From an uncultured Acetatifactor sp. (GTDB lineage: Bacteria > Bacillota > Clostridia > Lachnospirales > Lachnospiraceae), in contig CAJGCP010000025.1 in the NCBI GenBank assembly GCA_904501885.1, positions 1 to 29,969 on the forward strand: a stretch of DNA of 29,969 nt, in the 5' to 3' direction. Below, piece by piece: positions 1 through 6,424 of this stretch. The position numbers and the translations under genes were made by a program. The notes beneath the pieces are model-generated. The model was not told where the DNA came from. It searched no databases and was given only the letters and a program-made list of their open reading frames with translations. Positions within the stretch are counted from its first letter, which is position 1; each line of letters begins with the position of its first letter.

Positions 1-2325
1 CTGAGTCAAGTAGTTAGTACCGAAGCAGAAGAAGTCTGACTCTGCAGCGATCTCATCAGCAGTCAAACATGCTCTGGGGATCTCTATCATAGTACCTACT
101 TCGTACTCAAGTGCTACACCTGCAGCAGCGATTTCTGCATCTGCAGTATCTACTACAACCTTCTTAACAACCTTCAACTCTTTTACTTCACAGGTCAAAG
201 GAATCATGATTTCAGGTTTTACCTTCCAATCAGCGTGCTTCTTCTGTACATTGATTGCTGCGCGGATAACAGCCTTGGTCTGCATCTTAGCAATTTCAGG
301 ATAAGTAACTGCCAAACGCAAGCCTCTGTGACCCATCATAGGGTTGAATTCGTGCAATCCGGTAATGATATTCTTGATAGCTTCTACGCTCTTGCCCTGA
401 GCAGCTGCCAACTTCTCGATATCAGCCTCCTCAGTGGGAACAAACTCGTGGAGAGGCGGATCCAAGAAACGGATGGTAACAGGATTGCCTTCCAAAGCTT
501 CGTACAACTCTTCGAAGTCGTTCTGCTGATAAGGCAGAATCTTCTCCAGTGCTGCTTCTCTCTCTTCTACAGTATCGGAACAAATCATCTCGCGGAATGC
601 TGCGATTCTGTCTGCCTCAAAGAACATATGCTCTGTACGGCAAAGACCAATACCCTCTGCGCCAAGCTCGCGAGCCTTCTTTGCATCTGCGGGAGTATCT
701 GCATTGGTACGAACCTTCAAAGTTCTGAACTTGTCAGCCCATGCCATAATTCTTCCAAACTCACCTGCGATGGTAGCATCAACAGTTGCAATCTGTCCGT
801 CATAGATATTACCGGTGGAACCATCGATGGAAATATAATCTCCCTCGTTGAATACCTTACCTGCAAGAGTAAATTTCTTGTTTGCTTCGTCCATGATGAT
901 TTCGCCACATCCGGATACACAGCAGGTACCCATACCACGTGCAACTACTGCCGCATGGGAGGTCATACCACCACGAACAGTCAAGATACCCTGAGCAGCC
1001 TTCATACCGGAGATATCTTCAGGAGAGGTCTCCAGACGAACCAAAACTACCTTCTCACCTTTTTCAGCCCATGCCACGGCGTCGTCAGCGGTAAATACCA
1101 CCTTACCACATGCAGCACCGGGAGAAGCGCCAAGGCCCTTGCCCATAGGAGTAGAAGCCTTCAATACCTTTGCATCAAACTGAGGATGAAGCAAAGTGTC
1201 AAGGTTACGAGGATCGATCATTGCTACTGCTTCTTCCTCGGTTCTCATACCTTCATCTACCAAATCACAAGCAATCTTAAGCGCTGCCTGTGCGGTTCTC
1301 TTACCATTTCTAGTCTGCAGCATGTAAAGTTTCTCGTTTTCTACGGTAAACTCCATATCCTGCATATCTCTGTAGTGGTTCTCAAGTCTTGCACAAATCT
1401 CTGTGAACTTTGCATATGCTGCAGGGAACTTCTCAGCCATCTGTGCGATAGGCATAGGAGTACGAACACCTGCAACCACGTCCTCGCCCTGTGCATTGGT
1501 CAGGAACTCACCCATCATCTTCTTCTCGCCGGTAGCGGGATCACGGGTAAATGCAACACCGGTACCACAGTTATCACCCATGTTACCGAATGCCATGGAC
1601 TGTACGTTTACAGCGGTACCCCAAGAATAAGGGATATCGTTGTCACGACGATACACATTTGCACGAGGGTTATCCCAAGAACGGAATACCGCCTGGATAG
1701 CACCCATCAACTGAACCTTGGGATCGGTAGGGAAATCCTCGCCGATTTTAGCCTTGTATTCAGCCTTAAACTGTGCAGCCAATTCCTTCAAATCATCTGC
1801 GGTCAACTCAACGTCCTGAGTCACACCCTTCTTTTCCTTCATTTCGTCGATAAGTTCTTCGAAATATTTCTTACCAACTTCCATAACTACGTCAGAATAC
1901 ATCTGAATAAATCTTCTGTAGCAGTCCCAAGCCCAACGAGGGTTGCCGGACTTCGCAGCCATGGTATTTACAACTTCCTCATTCAAACCAAGGTTCAAAA
2001 TGGTATCCATCATACCGGGCATAGATGCTCTCGCACCGGAACGAACGGAAACCAACAAAGGATTCTCCACATCGCCGAACTTCTTACCGGTGATTTCCTC
2101 CATCTTTACTACATACTCATTGATCTGCGCCTGAATCTCATCATTAATCTTGCGGCCGTCCTCATAATACTGGGTACATGCCTCAGTTGTGATGGTGAAT
2201 CCCTGAGGAACCACATCAGCGCCGATAATCTTGGTCATTTCTGCTAAGTTTGCACCCTTACCACCAAGGAGGTTACGCATGGTTGCATCGCCTTCGCTAA
2301 ACAAATAAACCCATTTTTTACTCAT
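1..2325 (-). CDS. ppdK: Pyruvate, phosphate dikinase (C-terminus cut by window edge)
   Basis: Interconverts ATP + phosphate + pyruvate and AMP + PPi + phosphoenolpyruvate in the cytosol, a PPi-linked glycolytic/gluconeogenic step common in anaerobes. 775 codons are present; the family is about 875 residues, so roughly 100 are missing at the left edge. Visible are the N-terminal nucleotide-binding domain (start MSKKWVYLFSEGDA), the phospho-His loop GGMTSHAAVVARGMG, and the start of the PEP/pyruvate barrel (KVRTNAD, GLCRTEHMFFEADR, HEFNPMMGHRG, GTMIEIPRA). The ATG at 2325 has an AAAGGAAG ribosome site. Oddity: the last visible motif reads FFCFGTNYLTQ where the family has FFSFGTNDLTQ, so the second metal-ligand Asp is Tyr (see findings). 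The gene stands alone, divergent from the ABC-F gene. Identity is very secure. A 670-codon open frame on the opposite strand is an antisense shadow. Confidence 0.97.
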   Translation of the reverse strand, partial: MSKKWVYLFSEGDATMRNLLGGKGANLAEMTKIIGADVVPQGFTITTEACTQYYEDGRKINDEIQAQINEYVVKMEEITGKKFGDVENPLLVSVRSGARASMPGMMDTILNLGLNEEVVNTMAAKSGNPRWAWDCYRRFIQMYSDVVMEVGKKYFEELIDEMKEKKGVTQDVELTADDLKELAAQFKAEYKAKIGEDFPTDPKVQLMGAIQAVFRSWDNPRANVYRRDNDIPYSWGTAVNVQSMAFGNMGDNCGTGVAFTRDPATGEKKMMGEFLTNAQGEDVVAGVRTPMPIAQMAEKFPAAYAKFTEICARLENHYRDMQDMEFTVENEKLYMLQTRNGKRTAQAALKIACDLVDEGMRTEEEAVAMIDPRNLDTLLHPQFDAKVLKASTPMGKGLGASPGAACGKVVFTADDAVAWAEKGEKVVLVRLETSPEDISGMKAAQGILTVRGGMTSHAAVVARGMGTCCVSGCGEIIMDEANKKFTLAGKVFNEGDYISIDGSTGNIYDGQIATVDATIAGEFGRIMAWADKFRTLKVRTNADTPADAKKARELGAEGIGLCRTEHMFFEADRIAAFREMICSDTVEEREAALEKILPYQQNDFEELYEALEGNPVTIRFLDPPLHEFVPTEEADIEKLAAAQGKSVEAIKNIITGLHEFNPMMGHRGLRLAVTYPEIAKMQTKAVIRAAINVQKKHADWKVKPEIMIPLTCEVKELKVVKKVVVDTADAEIAAAGVALEYEVGTMIEIPRACLTADEIAAESDFFCFGTNYLTQ

Positions 2326-2424
2326 CTTTTTTCTTCCTTTCATATACTTAATTTCAATTATTAACAACTCAAAAACAATCCGACTTCCCTTTTTGCAAAA
2401 GTCGAACTGCTTTAACACCCGTAT

Positions 2425-2453
2425 ATTCTACCAACTAAATTAAAAAAAGGCAA
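2425..2453 (-). promoter_or_regulatory. Probable ppdK promoter
   Basis: On the minus strand TTGCCT (2453-2448) and TAGAAT (2430-2425) are separated by 17 bp. Transcription would start near 2418, leaving a leader of about 93 nt. That leader contains a short hairpin (arms 2399-2404 and 2381-2386) of unknown role. Found by eye; no other good pair was seen upstream of the gene. Confidence 0.5.
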
Positions 2454-2562
2454 GGATAAATTGACTTTTTTTTATCAATAGTATATGTTTTTGTACAAAA
2501 TATTCGTTTTGTGCTAATTTATGGCCGTTTTTCGCATTATTCGTCTCCCTCTTAATGCCCCT

Positions 2563-2589
2563 TGCCAAAAATTGTTTTTTATGTATAAT
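2563..2589 (+). promoter_or_regulatory. Probable promoter of the ABC-F gene
   Basis: A consensus TATAAT lies at 2584-2589, 50 bp before the start codon. A TTGCCA at 2563-2568 gives only a 15-bp spacer, so the -35 assignment is weak. An alternative pair further upstream is TTGACT (2461) with TATGTT (2484), 17 bp apart. The rest of 2326-2638 is AT-rich with no gene seen. Confidence 0.45.
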
Positions 2590-2638
2590 GAAATAGGTGT
2601 TTCATTCACATATTAAATAAGTAAAATGAGGTTATGAA

Positions 2639-4276
2639 ATGATTAGTGCAAACAATGTCACATTACGTATCGGCAAAAAAGCATTGTTCGAGGATGTAAA
2701 CATTAAATTTACAGAGGGCAACTGCTATGGTCTCATCGGTGCCAACGGCGCAGGCAAATCCACTTTCTTGAAGATTCTTTCAGGTGCATTGGAAACCACC
2801 AAGGGCGATATTGCCATCACCCCCGGCCAGCGTCTCTCCGTATTGGAGCAGGACCATTTCAAATATGACGATTTCATCGTTATGGACACCGTCATCATGG
2901 GTAACGAGCGTCTCTATCAGATTATGAAAGAAAAGGATGCCATCTATGCCAAGGAAGACTTCAGCGATGAGGATGGTATCCGCGCCAGCGAATTGGAAGC
3001 GGAATTTGCAGAGTTGGACGGTTGGGAAGCAGAATCCAATGCGGCTATGCTTTTGAACGGTTTGGGCATCGGCACCGAGTACCACTACTCTCTTATGAAG
3101 GATATGGACGGCAATATCAAAGTGAAGGTACTGCTTGCAAAAGCATTGTTCGGCAATCCCGACATTCTGCTTTTGGACGAGCCTACCAACCACTTGGATT
3201 TGGATGCTATTGCCTGGTTAGAGGAGTTTTTGATTGATTTTGAAAATACTGTTATCGTGGTATCCCACGACCGTTATTTCTTAAATAAGGTTTGTACCCA
3301 TACCGCAGACATCGACTACGGCAAGATTCAGCTCTATGCCGGCAACTACGATTTCTGGTATGAGTCCAGCCAGTTGCTGATCAAGCAGATGAAGGAAGCC
3401 AACAAGAAGAAGGAAGAAAAGATCAAGGAACTGCAGGAGTTCATCTCCCGCTTCTCCGCAAATGCTTCCAAGTCCAAGCAAGCAACAAGCCGTAAGCGTG
3501 CTTTGGAAAAAATCGAGTTGGACGAAATTAAGCCTTCCAGCAGAAAATATCCTTATATTGATTTTCGTCCTGATCGCGAAATCGGAAACGAGGTTCTCAC
3601 AGTAGAACATCTTTCCAAAACTATCAATGGCGAGAAAGTATTAGACGACATCTCCTTTATCATCGGCCGCGAGGATAAGGTTGCTTTCGTAGGTAGCCAC
3701 GAATTAGCGAAAACCACGTTGTTCCAGATTCTCATGGGCGAGATGGAACCCGATGAAGGAACCTACAAATGGGGTGTTACCACTTCACAGGCGTATTTCC
3801 CCAAGGACAATACCGCCGAATTTAACAACGACTACACCATCACCGATTGGCTCACCGGCTACTCTCCCATCAAGGATGCTACTTATGTACGAGGTTTCCT
3901 GGGACGTATGCTTTTCCCGGGCGAAGACGGCGTAAAGAAAGTAAAAGTACTCTCCGGTGGTGAAAAAGTTCGCTGTCTGTTGTCCAAGATGATGATCAGC
4001 GGTGCCAACTGTTTGATTTTGGACGAGCCTACCAACCACTTGGATATGGAGTCCATCACCGCACTGAACAATGGTTTGATCAAATTCCCCGGCGTGGCAT
4101 TATTCTCCTGCCATGACCACCAGTTTGTACAAACCACTGCCAACCGCATCATGGAACTTCTTCCCGGTGGAGGCTTGATTGACAAGATTACCACTTACGA
4201 CGAATACCTGGCAAGCGATGAGATGGCAAGAAAGCGTACTGTGTATACCGCTCGTAAGGAAGAGGAAGAGATTTAG
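2639..4276 (+). CDS. ykpA: ABC-F family ATPase, YkpA/YbiT type
   Basis: Soluble protein with two ABC ATPase domains and no membrane part. ABC-F proteins act on the ribosome as translation factors or antibiotic-protection proteins; the exact role of the YkpA/YbiT branch is less settled. At 545 residues it matches B. subtilis YkpA and E. coli YbiT in length and order. Domain 1 has Walker A GANGAGKST and Walker B LLLDEPTNHLD, but its signature is degenerate (MDGNIKVKVLL). The linker has the family's FSANASKSKQATSR stretch. In domain 2 the Walker A is degenerate (GSHELAKTT), while the signature LSGGEK and ILDEPTNHLD are intact. Both departures also occur in this branch, so they are not decay. The ATG at 2639 follows a GAGG ribosome site. 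No resistance context is nearby, so a housekeeping role is more likely. Confidence 0.93.
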   Translation: MISANNVTLRIGKKALFEDVNIKFTEGNCYGLIGANGAGKSTFLKILSGALETTKGDIAITPGQRLSVLEQDHFKYDDFIVMDTVIMGNERLYQIMKEKDAIYAKEDFSDEDGIRASELEAEFAELDGWEAESNAAMLLNGLGIGTEYHYSLMKDMDGNIKVKVLLAKALFGNPDILLLDEPTNHLDLDAIAWLEEFLIDFENTVIVVSHDRYFLNKVCTHTADIDYGKIQLYAGNYDFWYESSQLLIKQMKEANKKKEEKIKELQEFISRFSANASKSKQATSRKRALEKIELDEIKPSSRKYPYIDFRPDREIGNEVLTVEHLSKTINGEKVLDDISFIIGREDKVAFVGSHELAKTTLFQILMGEMEPDEGTYKWGVTTSQAYFPKDNTAEFNNDYTITDWLTGYSPIKDATYVRGFLGRMLFPGEDGVKKVKVLSGGEKVRCLLSKMMISGANCLILDEPTNHLDMESITALNNGLIKFPGVALFSCHDHQFVQTTANRIMELLPGGGLIDKITTYDEYLASDEMARKRTVYTARKEEEEI

Positions 4277-4315
4277 AATATCTCCTCGTCAAGGAATTGA
4301 ATTTTGTTCAAATTT

Positions 4316-4348
4316 ACAGCCTCGCAGATTAGCGAGGCTGTTGTTATT
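4316..4348 (+). terminator. Intrinsic terminator after the ABC-F gene
   Basis: A perfect 10-bp stem (4316-4325 with 4332-4341) and a 6-nt loop lie 40 bp after the stop codon. The following tract is only moderately T-rich (TTGTTATTT). Confidence 0.75.
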
Positions 4349-4384
4349 TCCACTGGATTTTATTTTTATCTCGTTATATTGTTC

Positions 4385-4413
4385 TTGATTTTCGAACATA
4401 CGTTTGTTATAAT
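4385..4413 (+). promoter_or_regulatory. Strong extended -10 promoter of the small-peptide mRNA
   Basis: TTGATT (4385-4390), a 17-bp spacer, then TGTTATAAT with a consensus TATAAT at 4408-4413. The expected start is at 4420-4421, exactly where the left arm of the long inverted repeat (GGTGCTACC) begins. Confidence 0.75.
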
Positions 4414-4529
4414 ATTCTTAGGTGCTACCATAACGGTAGGCGGTTAGTCTTCTACGGAGGACTGTGACCTCCGATTACATAGAAATTCCCGATTCTTTCG
4501 GTGAAAATCTTACGAAAGGAGGGATGCTA

Positions 4530-4625
4530 ATGTTGACTATTGAAAGTCTGATTACAGTTATAAGCTTATGCTTATCTGTTTTCGGGCTCGGATATACCAT
4601 CGGAAGCAGTAAAGCACAAAAATAG
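4530..4625 (+). CDS. 31-residue hydrophobic peptide, candidate type I (holin-like) toxin
   Basis: Small protein starting MLTIESLITVISLCLSVFGL. It has one membrane-spanning stretch (about residues 6-24) and a short polar tail ending SSKAQK. It resembles the small hydrophobic holin-like toxins of Firmicutes (TxpA/Hol_Tox type: Met, a few polar residues with ESL, a hydrophobic run, a Lys-rich end). The ribosome site AAAGGAGG (4515-4522) is near perfect and lies 7 nt before this ATG; an ATG at 4524 is too close to it. The site is folded into a hairpin: TCCC 4487-4490 with GGGA 4521-4524, and CTTTCG 4495-4500 with CGAAAG 4513-4518. A second hairpin (CGGAGG 4455-4460 / CCTCCG 4468-4473) lies upstream. 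Hidden translation start, long leader and convergent antisense RNA fit a type I toxin; toxicity is inferred. A plain small membrane peptide is the alternative. Confidence 0.6.
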   Translation: MLTIESLITVISLCLSVFGLGYTIGSSKAQK

Positions 4626-4705
4626 CCGCCCACGTCTGGTAAACTAAGCGGCATTTTTGTCAAACTATTTTATTTAGGCTAACCGTCTATCGGTAGCACC
4701 TTTTC
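4618..4705 (-). ncRNA. Candidate antisense RNA (type I antitoxin)
   Basis: A convergent transcript of about 88 nt is predicted from the promoter at 4740-4712 to the two-way terminator. It would be fully complementary to the last ~40 nt of the toxin mRNA (4618-4659) and no reading frame is apparent in it. The arrangement resembles the par (fst) and txpA/ratA loci, where toxin mRNA and antitoxin RNA converge on a shared terminator. Expression is inferred from promoter and terminator only. Confidence 0.5.
4625..4658. terminator. Two-way terminator shared by small-peptide mRNA and antisense RNA
   Basis: GCCGC (4625-4629) pairs with GCGGC (4648-4652), with an inner CCA/TGG pairing. It is followed by ATTTTTG on the plus strand and TATTTTTG on the minus strand. 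The first base of the stem is the last base of the peptide's stop codon. Confidence 0.7.
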
Positions 4706-4711
4706 ATCTAT

Positions 4712-4740
4712 AGAATAACATCCTGTAGGATTGGTGTCAA
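4712..4740 (-). promoter_or_regulatory. Promoter of the candidate antisense RNA
   Basis: On the minus strand a perfect TTGACA (4740-4735), a 17-bp spacer and TATTCT (4717-4712). The spacer holds a short palindrome, ATCCTACAGGAT. The predicted start is near 4705. Confidence 0.6.
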
Positions 4741-4777
4741 ATGATTTTTTTAATTCAAAAAGGGCAAACCCGCAGGT

Positions 4778-5041
4778 TTATCCTTGTACTATCAAATATC
4801 TGCCATCGCCGATATCGAACACCTCTGACGCTTCCAAAATCTCATCCTCATCGGCGCCTTCCATGTCGATACCTTCTTCTTCAAAAAACTCAATCACTTC
4901 CTCCAGCGAGTCCACTACCACTGCCATACAATCCTCTAAAAATTCTGCTGCCTCGTCTAATGTTTCGGCAACATTTTCAGGAAATAGTTGCAATTGATTC
5001 TCCAAGAAACACTCCAATACTTCATCATCAAACTCATGCAT
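4778..5041 (-). CDS. Small acidic protein of unknown function
   Basis: An 87-residue protein starting MHEFDDEVLECF. It is strongly acidic, with Glu/Asp-rich helical stretches (DEAAEFLEDC, SLEEVIEFFEEEG) and a short C-terminal segment (FDIGDGRYLIVQG) that looks like a beta-hairpin end. I do not recognise the family. The frame stays open 14 codons further upstream, but the ATG at 5041 follows AAAGGAGG at the right distance and the promoter at 5112-5084 places the RNA start between the two, so 5041 is the start. It has no signal peptide, membrane segment or metal motif. It seems to be its own unit, ending in a weak hairpin (4766-4779) with a short T-run. A role as an interaction partner or inhibitor is possible but unsupported. 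Confidence 0.75.
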   Translation of the reverse strand: MHEFDDEVLECFLENQLQLFPENVAETLDEAAEFLEDCMAVVVDSLEEVIEFFEEEGIDMEGADEDEILEASEVFDIGDGRYLIVQG

Positions 5042-5083
5042 AATGACTGCCTCCTTTGAACTAAGTATGTATCTTACACCCAA

Positions 5084-5112
5084 ATCATAATATGCACTAT
5101 ATGCTCTGTCAA
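5084..5112 (-). promoter_or_regulatory. Promoter of the small acidic protein
   Basis: Perfect TTGACA (5112-5107), a 17-bp spacer and TATGAT (5089-5084) on the minus strand. The start is predicted near 5077, giving a leader of about 36 nt with an AAAGGAGG ribosome site. This separates the gene from the upstream fol/maf unit. Confidence 0.75.
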
Positions 5113-5145
5113 GTAGTATTGCATAGAAGGAATTATTTGGCTGAT

Positions 5146-5799
5146 TTATCCAATGTAATTGAGGACCTCTAATGGATGACCGACGATAACATCCGCACCA
5201 TGTTCTTCTAACTCATCGCGCTTGCGGAATCCCCATAGGGCACCGATGGTAAATGACCCCAGCGCTTTGCCGGTCAGCATATCGGTACCGGTGTCTCCTA
5301 AGTATAAGGTGTCCTGGGGCGCAATTCCAAACTTTTCTAAGATACGTATGCCACCTTCGGGATTTGGTTTGATTGCCACACCTTCCATCTGACCTTGAAT
5401 AATATCAAAGCAATCCTTACCGAACAAATCCTCTACCACACGAATGGTTTCTGCATGGGGCTTATTGGAAAGCACCGCCAGTTTCAAGCCTCGTGCTCTC
5501 AATGCCGCTAACAATTCCACAATGCCCTCATAGGGTTTTACCTGATACATGCAGTTGTCCTTGAAAATCTCCCGATAGGCCTGATAAGCCGCTTCGAAAT
5601 GCACTAGTTCCGCATCTCCTCCTGCAAGCAGGGCTCTCTTAATCAGATTTGCCGCGCCATCGCCGATGAAGTAATAATACTGTTCCACTTCAAAAGGGCC
5701 AAATCCAACCGTAGCAAGGGCCTGGTCTGCGCAATATTTAATGCTATGTATGGAATCGGAAAGAGTTCCGTCCAGGTCAAAAATCATTGTTTTCTTCAT
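5146..5799 (-). CDS. HAD-family phosphatase, phosphoglycolate phosphatase-like
   Basis: Cytosolic HAD hydrolase of 217 residues. Motif I is FDLDGTLSDS (nucleophile Asp8, acid Asp10), motif II is VLSNKP, and motif IV is LGDTGTDM. The helical cap between motifs I and II (about residues 15-90) is of the Gph/PGP type, with IGDGAANLIKRALL. It probably removes phosphate from phosphoglycolate or another small metabolite; substrate cannot be read from sequence. The frame is open to a GTG at 5811, but the ATG at 5799 starts the conserved MKKTMIFDLDG and lies 2 bp after the maf stop codon, so coupled translation is likely. It is the last gene of the long minus-strand unit; no clear terminator follows. 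Confidence 0.85.
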   Translation of the reverse strand: MKKTMIFDLDGTLSDSIHSIKYCADQALATVGFGPFEVEQYYYFIGDGAANLIKRALLAGGDAELVHFEAAYQAYREIFKDNCMYQVKPYEGIVELLAALRARGLKLAVLSNKPHAETIRVVEDLFGKDCFDIIQGQMEGVAIKPNPEGGIRILEKFGIAPQDTLYLGDTGTDMLTGKALGSFTIGALWGFRKRDELEEHGADVIVGHPLEVLNYIG

Positions 5800-5801
5800 A
5801 G

Positions 5802-6422
5802 TTAAACCCACTCTTTTATCTCTTGATAAAGTCTTCCCACAGGAAGTCCTACTACATTATTGTAATCCCCGTTGATGCCTGCAATGTAACGGGCACAGAA
5901 GCCTTGGATACCGTATGCCCCTGCTTTGTCCATGCAATCAAGCGTGGCTACATATTCTGAAATTTCCTCTTCGCTCATGGCAAAGAAGGTCACATCCGTC
6001 TTCTCATGGAAGGTCTTCACGCCTGCTGCCGTGATTACACTCACCCCGGTATACACCGCATGAGTTTTACCTGCCAGCATACGAAGCATCACCTTAGCGT
6101 CCTCCACATCCTTGGGCTTTCCTAGGATGCTATCTCCTATAGCCACTACTGTGTCTGCGCCGATCACCATGTATGAATCCCTTACACTGCTCTCTGACGT
6201 TACCGGTTTACTGTATTTCTCAGTTTCCTTACATGCAACATCAGACACCAATTCCTCATACACTGCCTGTGCTTTTTGTAAAGACAACTCCTCTACCACT
6301 TCTGACGGGCGGGTAGTTGTCACCACTTCCTCCACGTTACTGACTTTAATTTCAAATTCTAATCCAATCTGCGAAAGTAGTTCCCGTCTTCTGGGAGACG
6401 CAGATGCCAAAATGATTTTCAT
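5802..6422 (-). CDS. maf: Maf-family nucleoside triphosphate pyrophosphatase
   Basis: Maf proteins hydrolyse non-canonical or modified nucleotides (dTTP/UTP type in many bacteria) to the monophosphate and PPi; overproduction blocks septation in Bacillus. The 206-residue protein has the N-terminal SPRRRELL loop (9-16), GADTVV (88-92), KAGAYGIQG (156-164) and the C-terminal NGDYNNVVGLP. Between about residues 58 and 83 it carries a longer polar stretch (CKETEKYSKPVTSESS) that seems to be an insertion compared with the usual ~190-residue family length. It starts at 6422, almost touching the stop codon of the ATPase gene upstream, and is followed after 2 bp by the HAD gene, so it is translated within the same operon. 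Confidence 0.92.
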   Translation of the reverse strand: MKIILASASPRRRELLSQIGLEFEIKVSNVEEVVTTTRPSEVVEELSLQKAQAVYEELVSDVACKETEKYSKPVTSESSVRDSYMVIGADTVVAIGDSILGKPKDVEDAKVMLRMLAGKTHAVYTGVSVITAAGVKTFHEKTDVTFFAMSEEEISEYVATLDCMDKAGAYGIQGFCARYIAGINGDYNNVVGLPVGRLYQEIKEWV

Positions 6423-6424
6423 GC

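Larger units (their letters stand above)
4421..4700. repeat. Inverted repeat bounding the small-peptide locus
   Basis: The left arm (4421-4447) and the right arm (4678-4700, read on the minus strand) share GGTGCTACC at their outer ends and CGGTTAG at their inner ends, with an unequal middle. Each arm can also form its own local hairpin. Both arms sit where the two convergent transcripts would begin. The paired ends could instead mark a small non-autonomous mobile cassette; I see no convincing target-site duplication outside them. Confidence 0.6.

Noticed and set aside
235..2247. A 670-codon open frame on the plus strand
   Set aside because: It lies entirely antisense to ppdK, whose own frame has uninterrupted family motifs. 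The plus-strand product is Cys/His/Ser-rich with no recognisable domain and no ribosome site; such shadows are common opposite highly expressed genes.
3711..3740. Apparent loss of the second Walker A motif in the ABC-F protein (GSHELAKTT)
   Set aside because: Degenerate motifs at this place and in the first signature also occur in the YkpA/YbiT branch as I recall it, and the rest of the protein is intact, so this is not treated as a broken gene.
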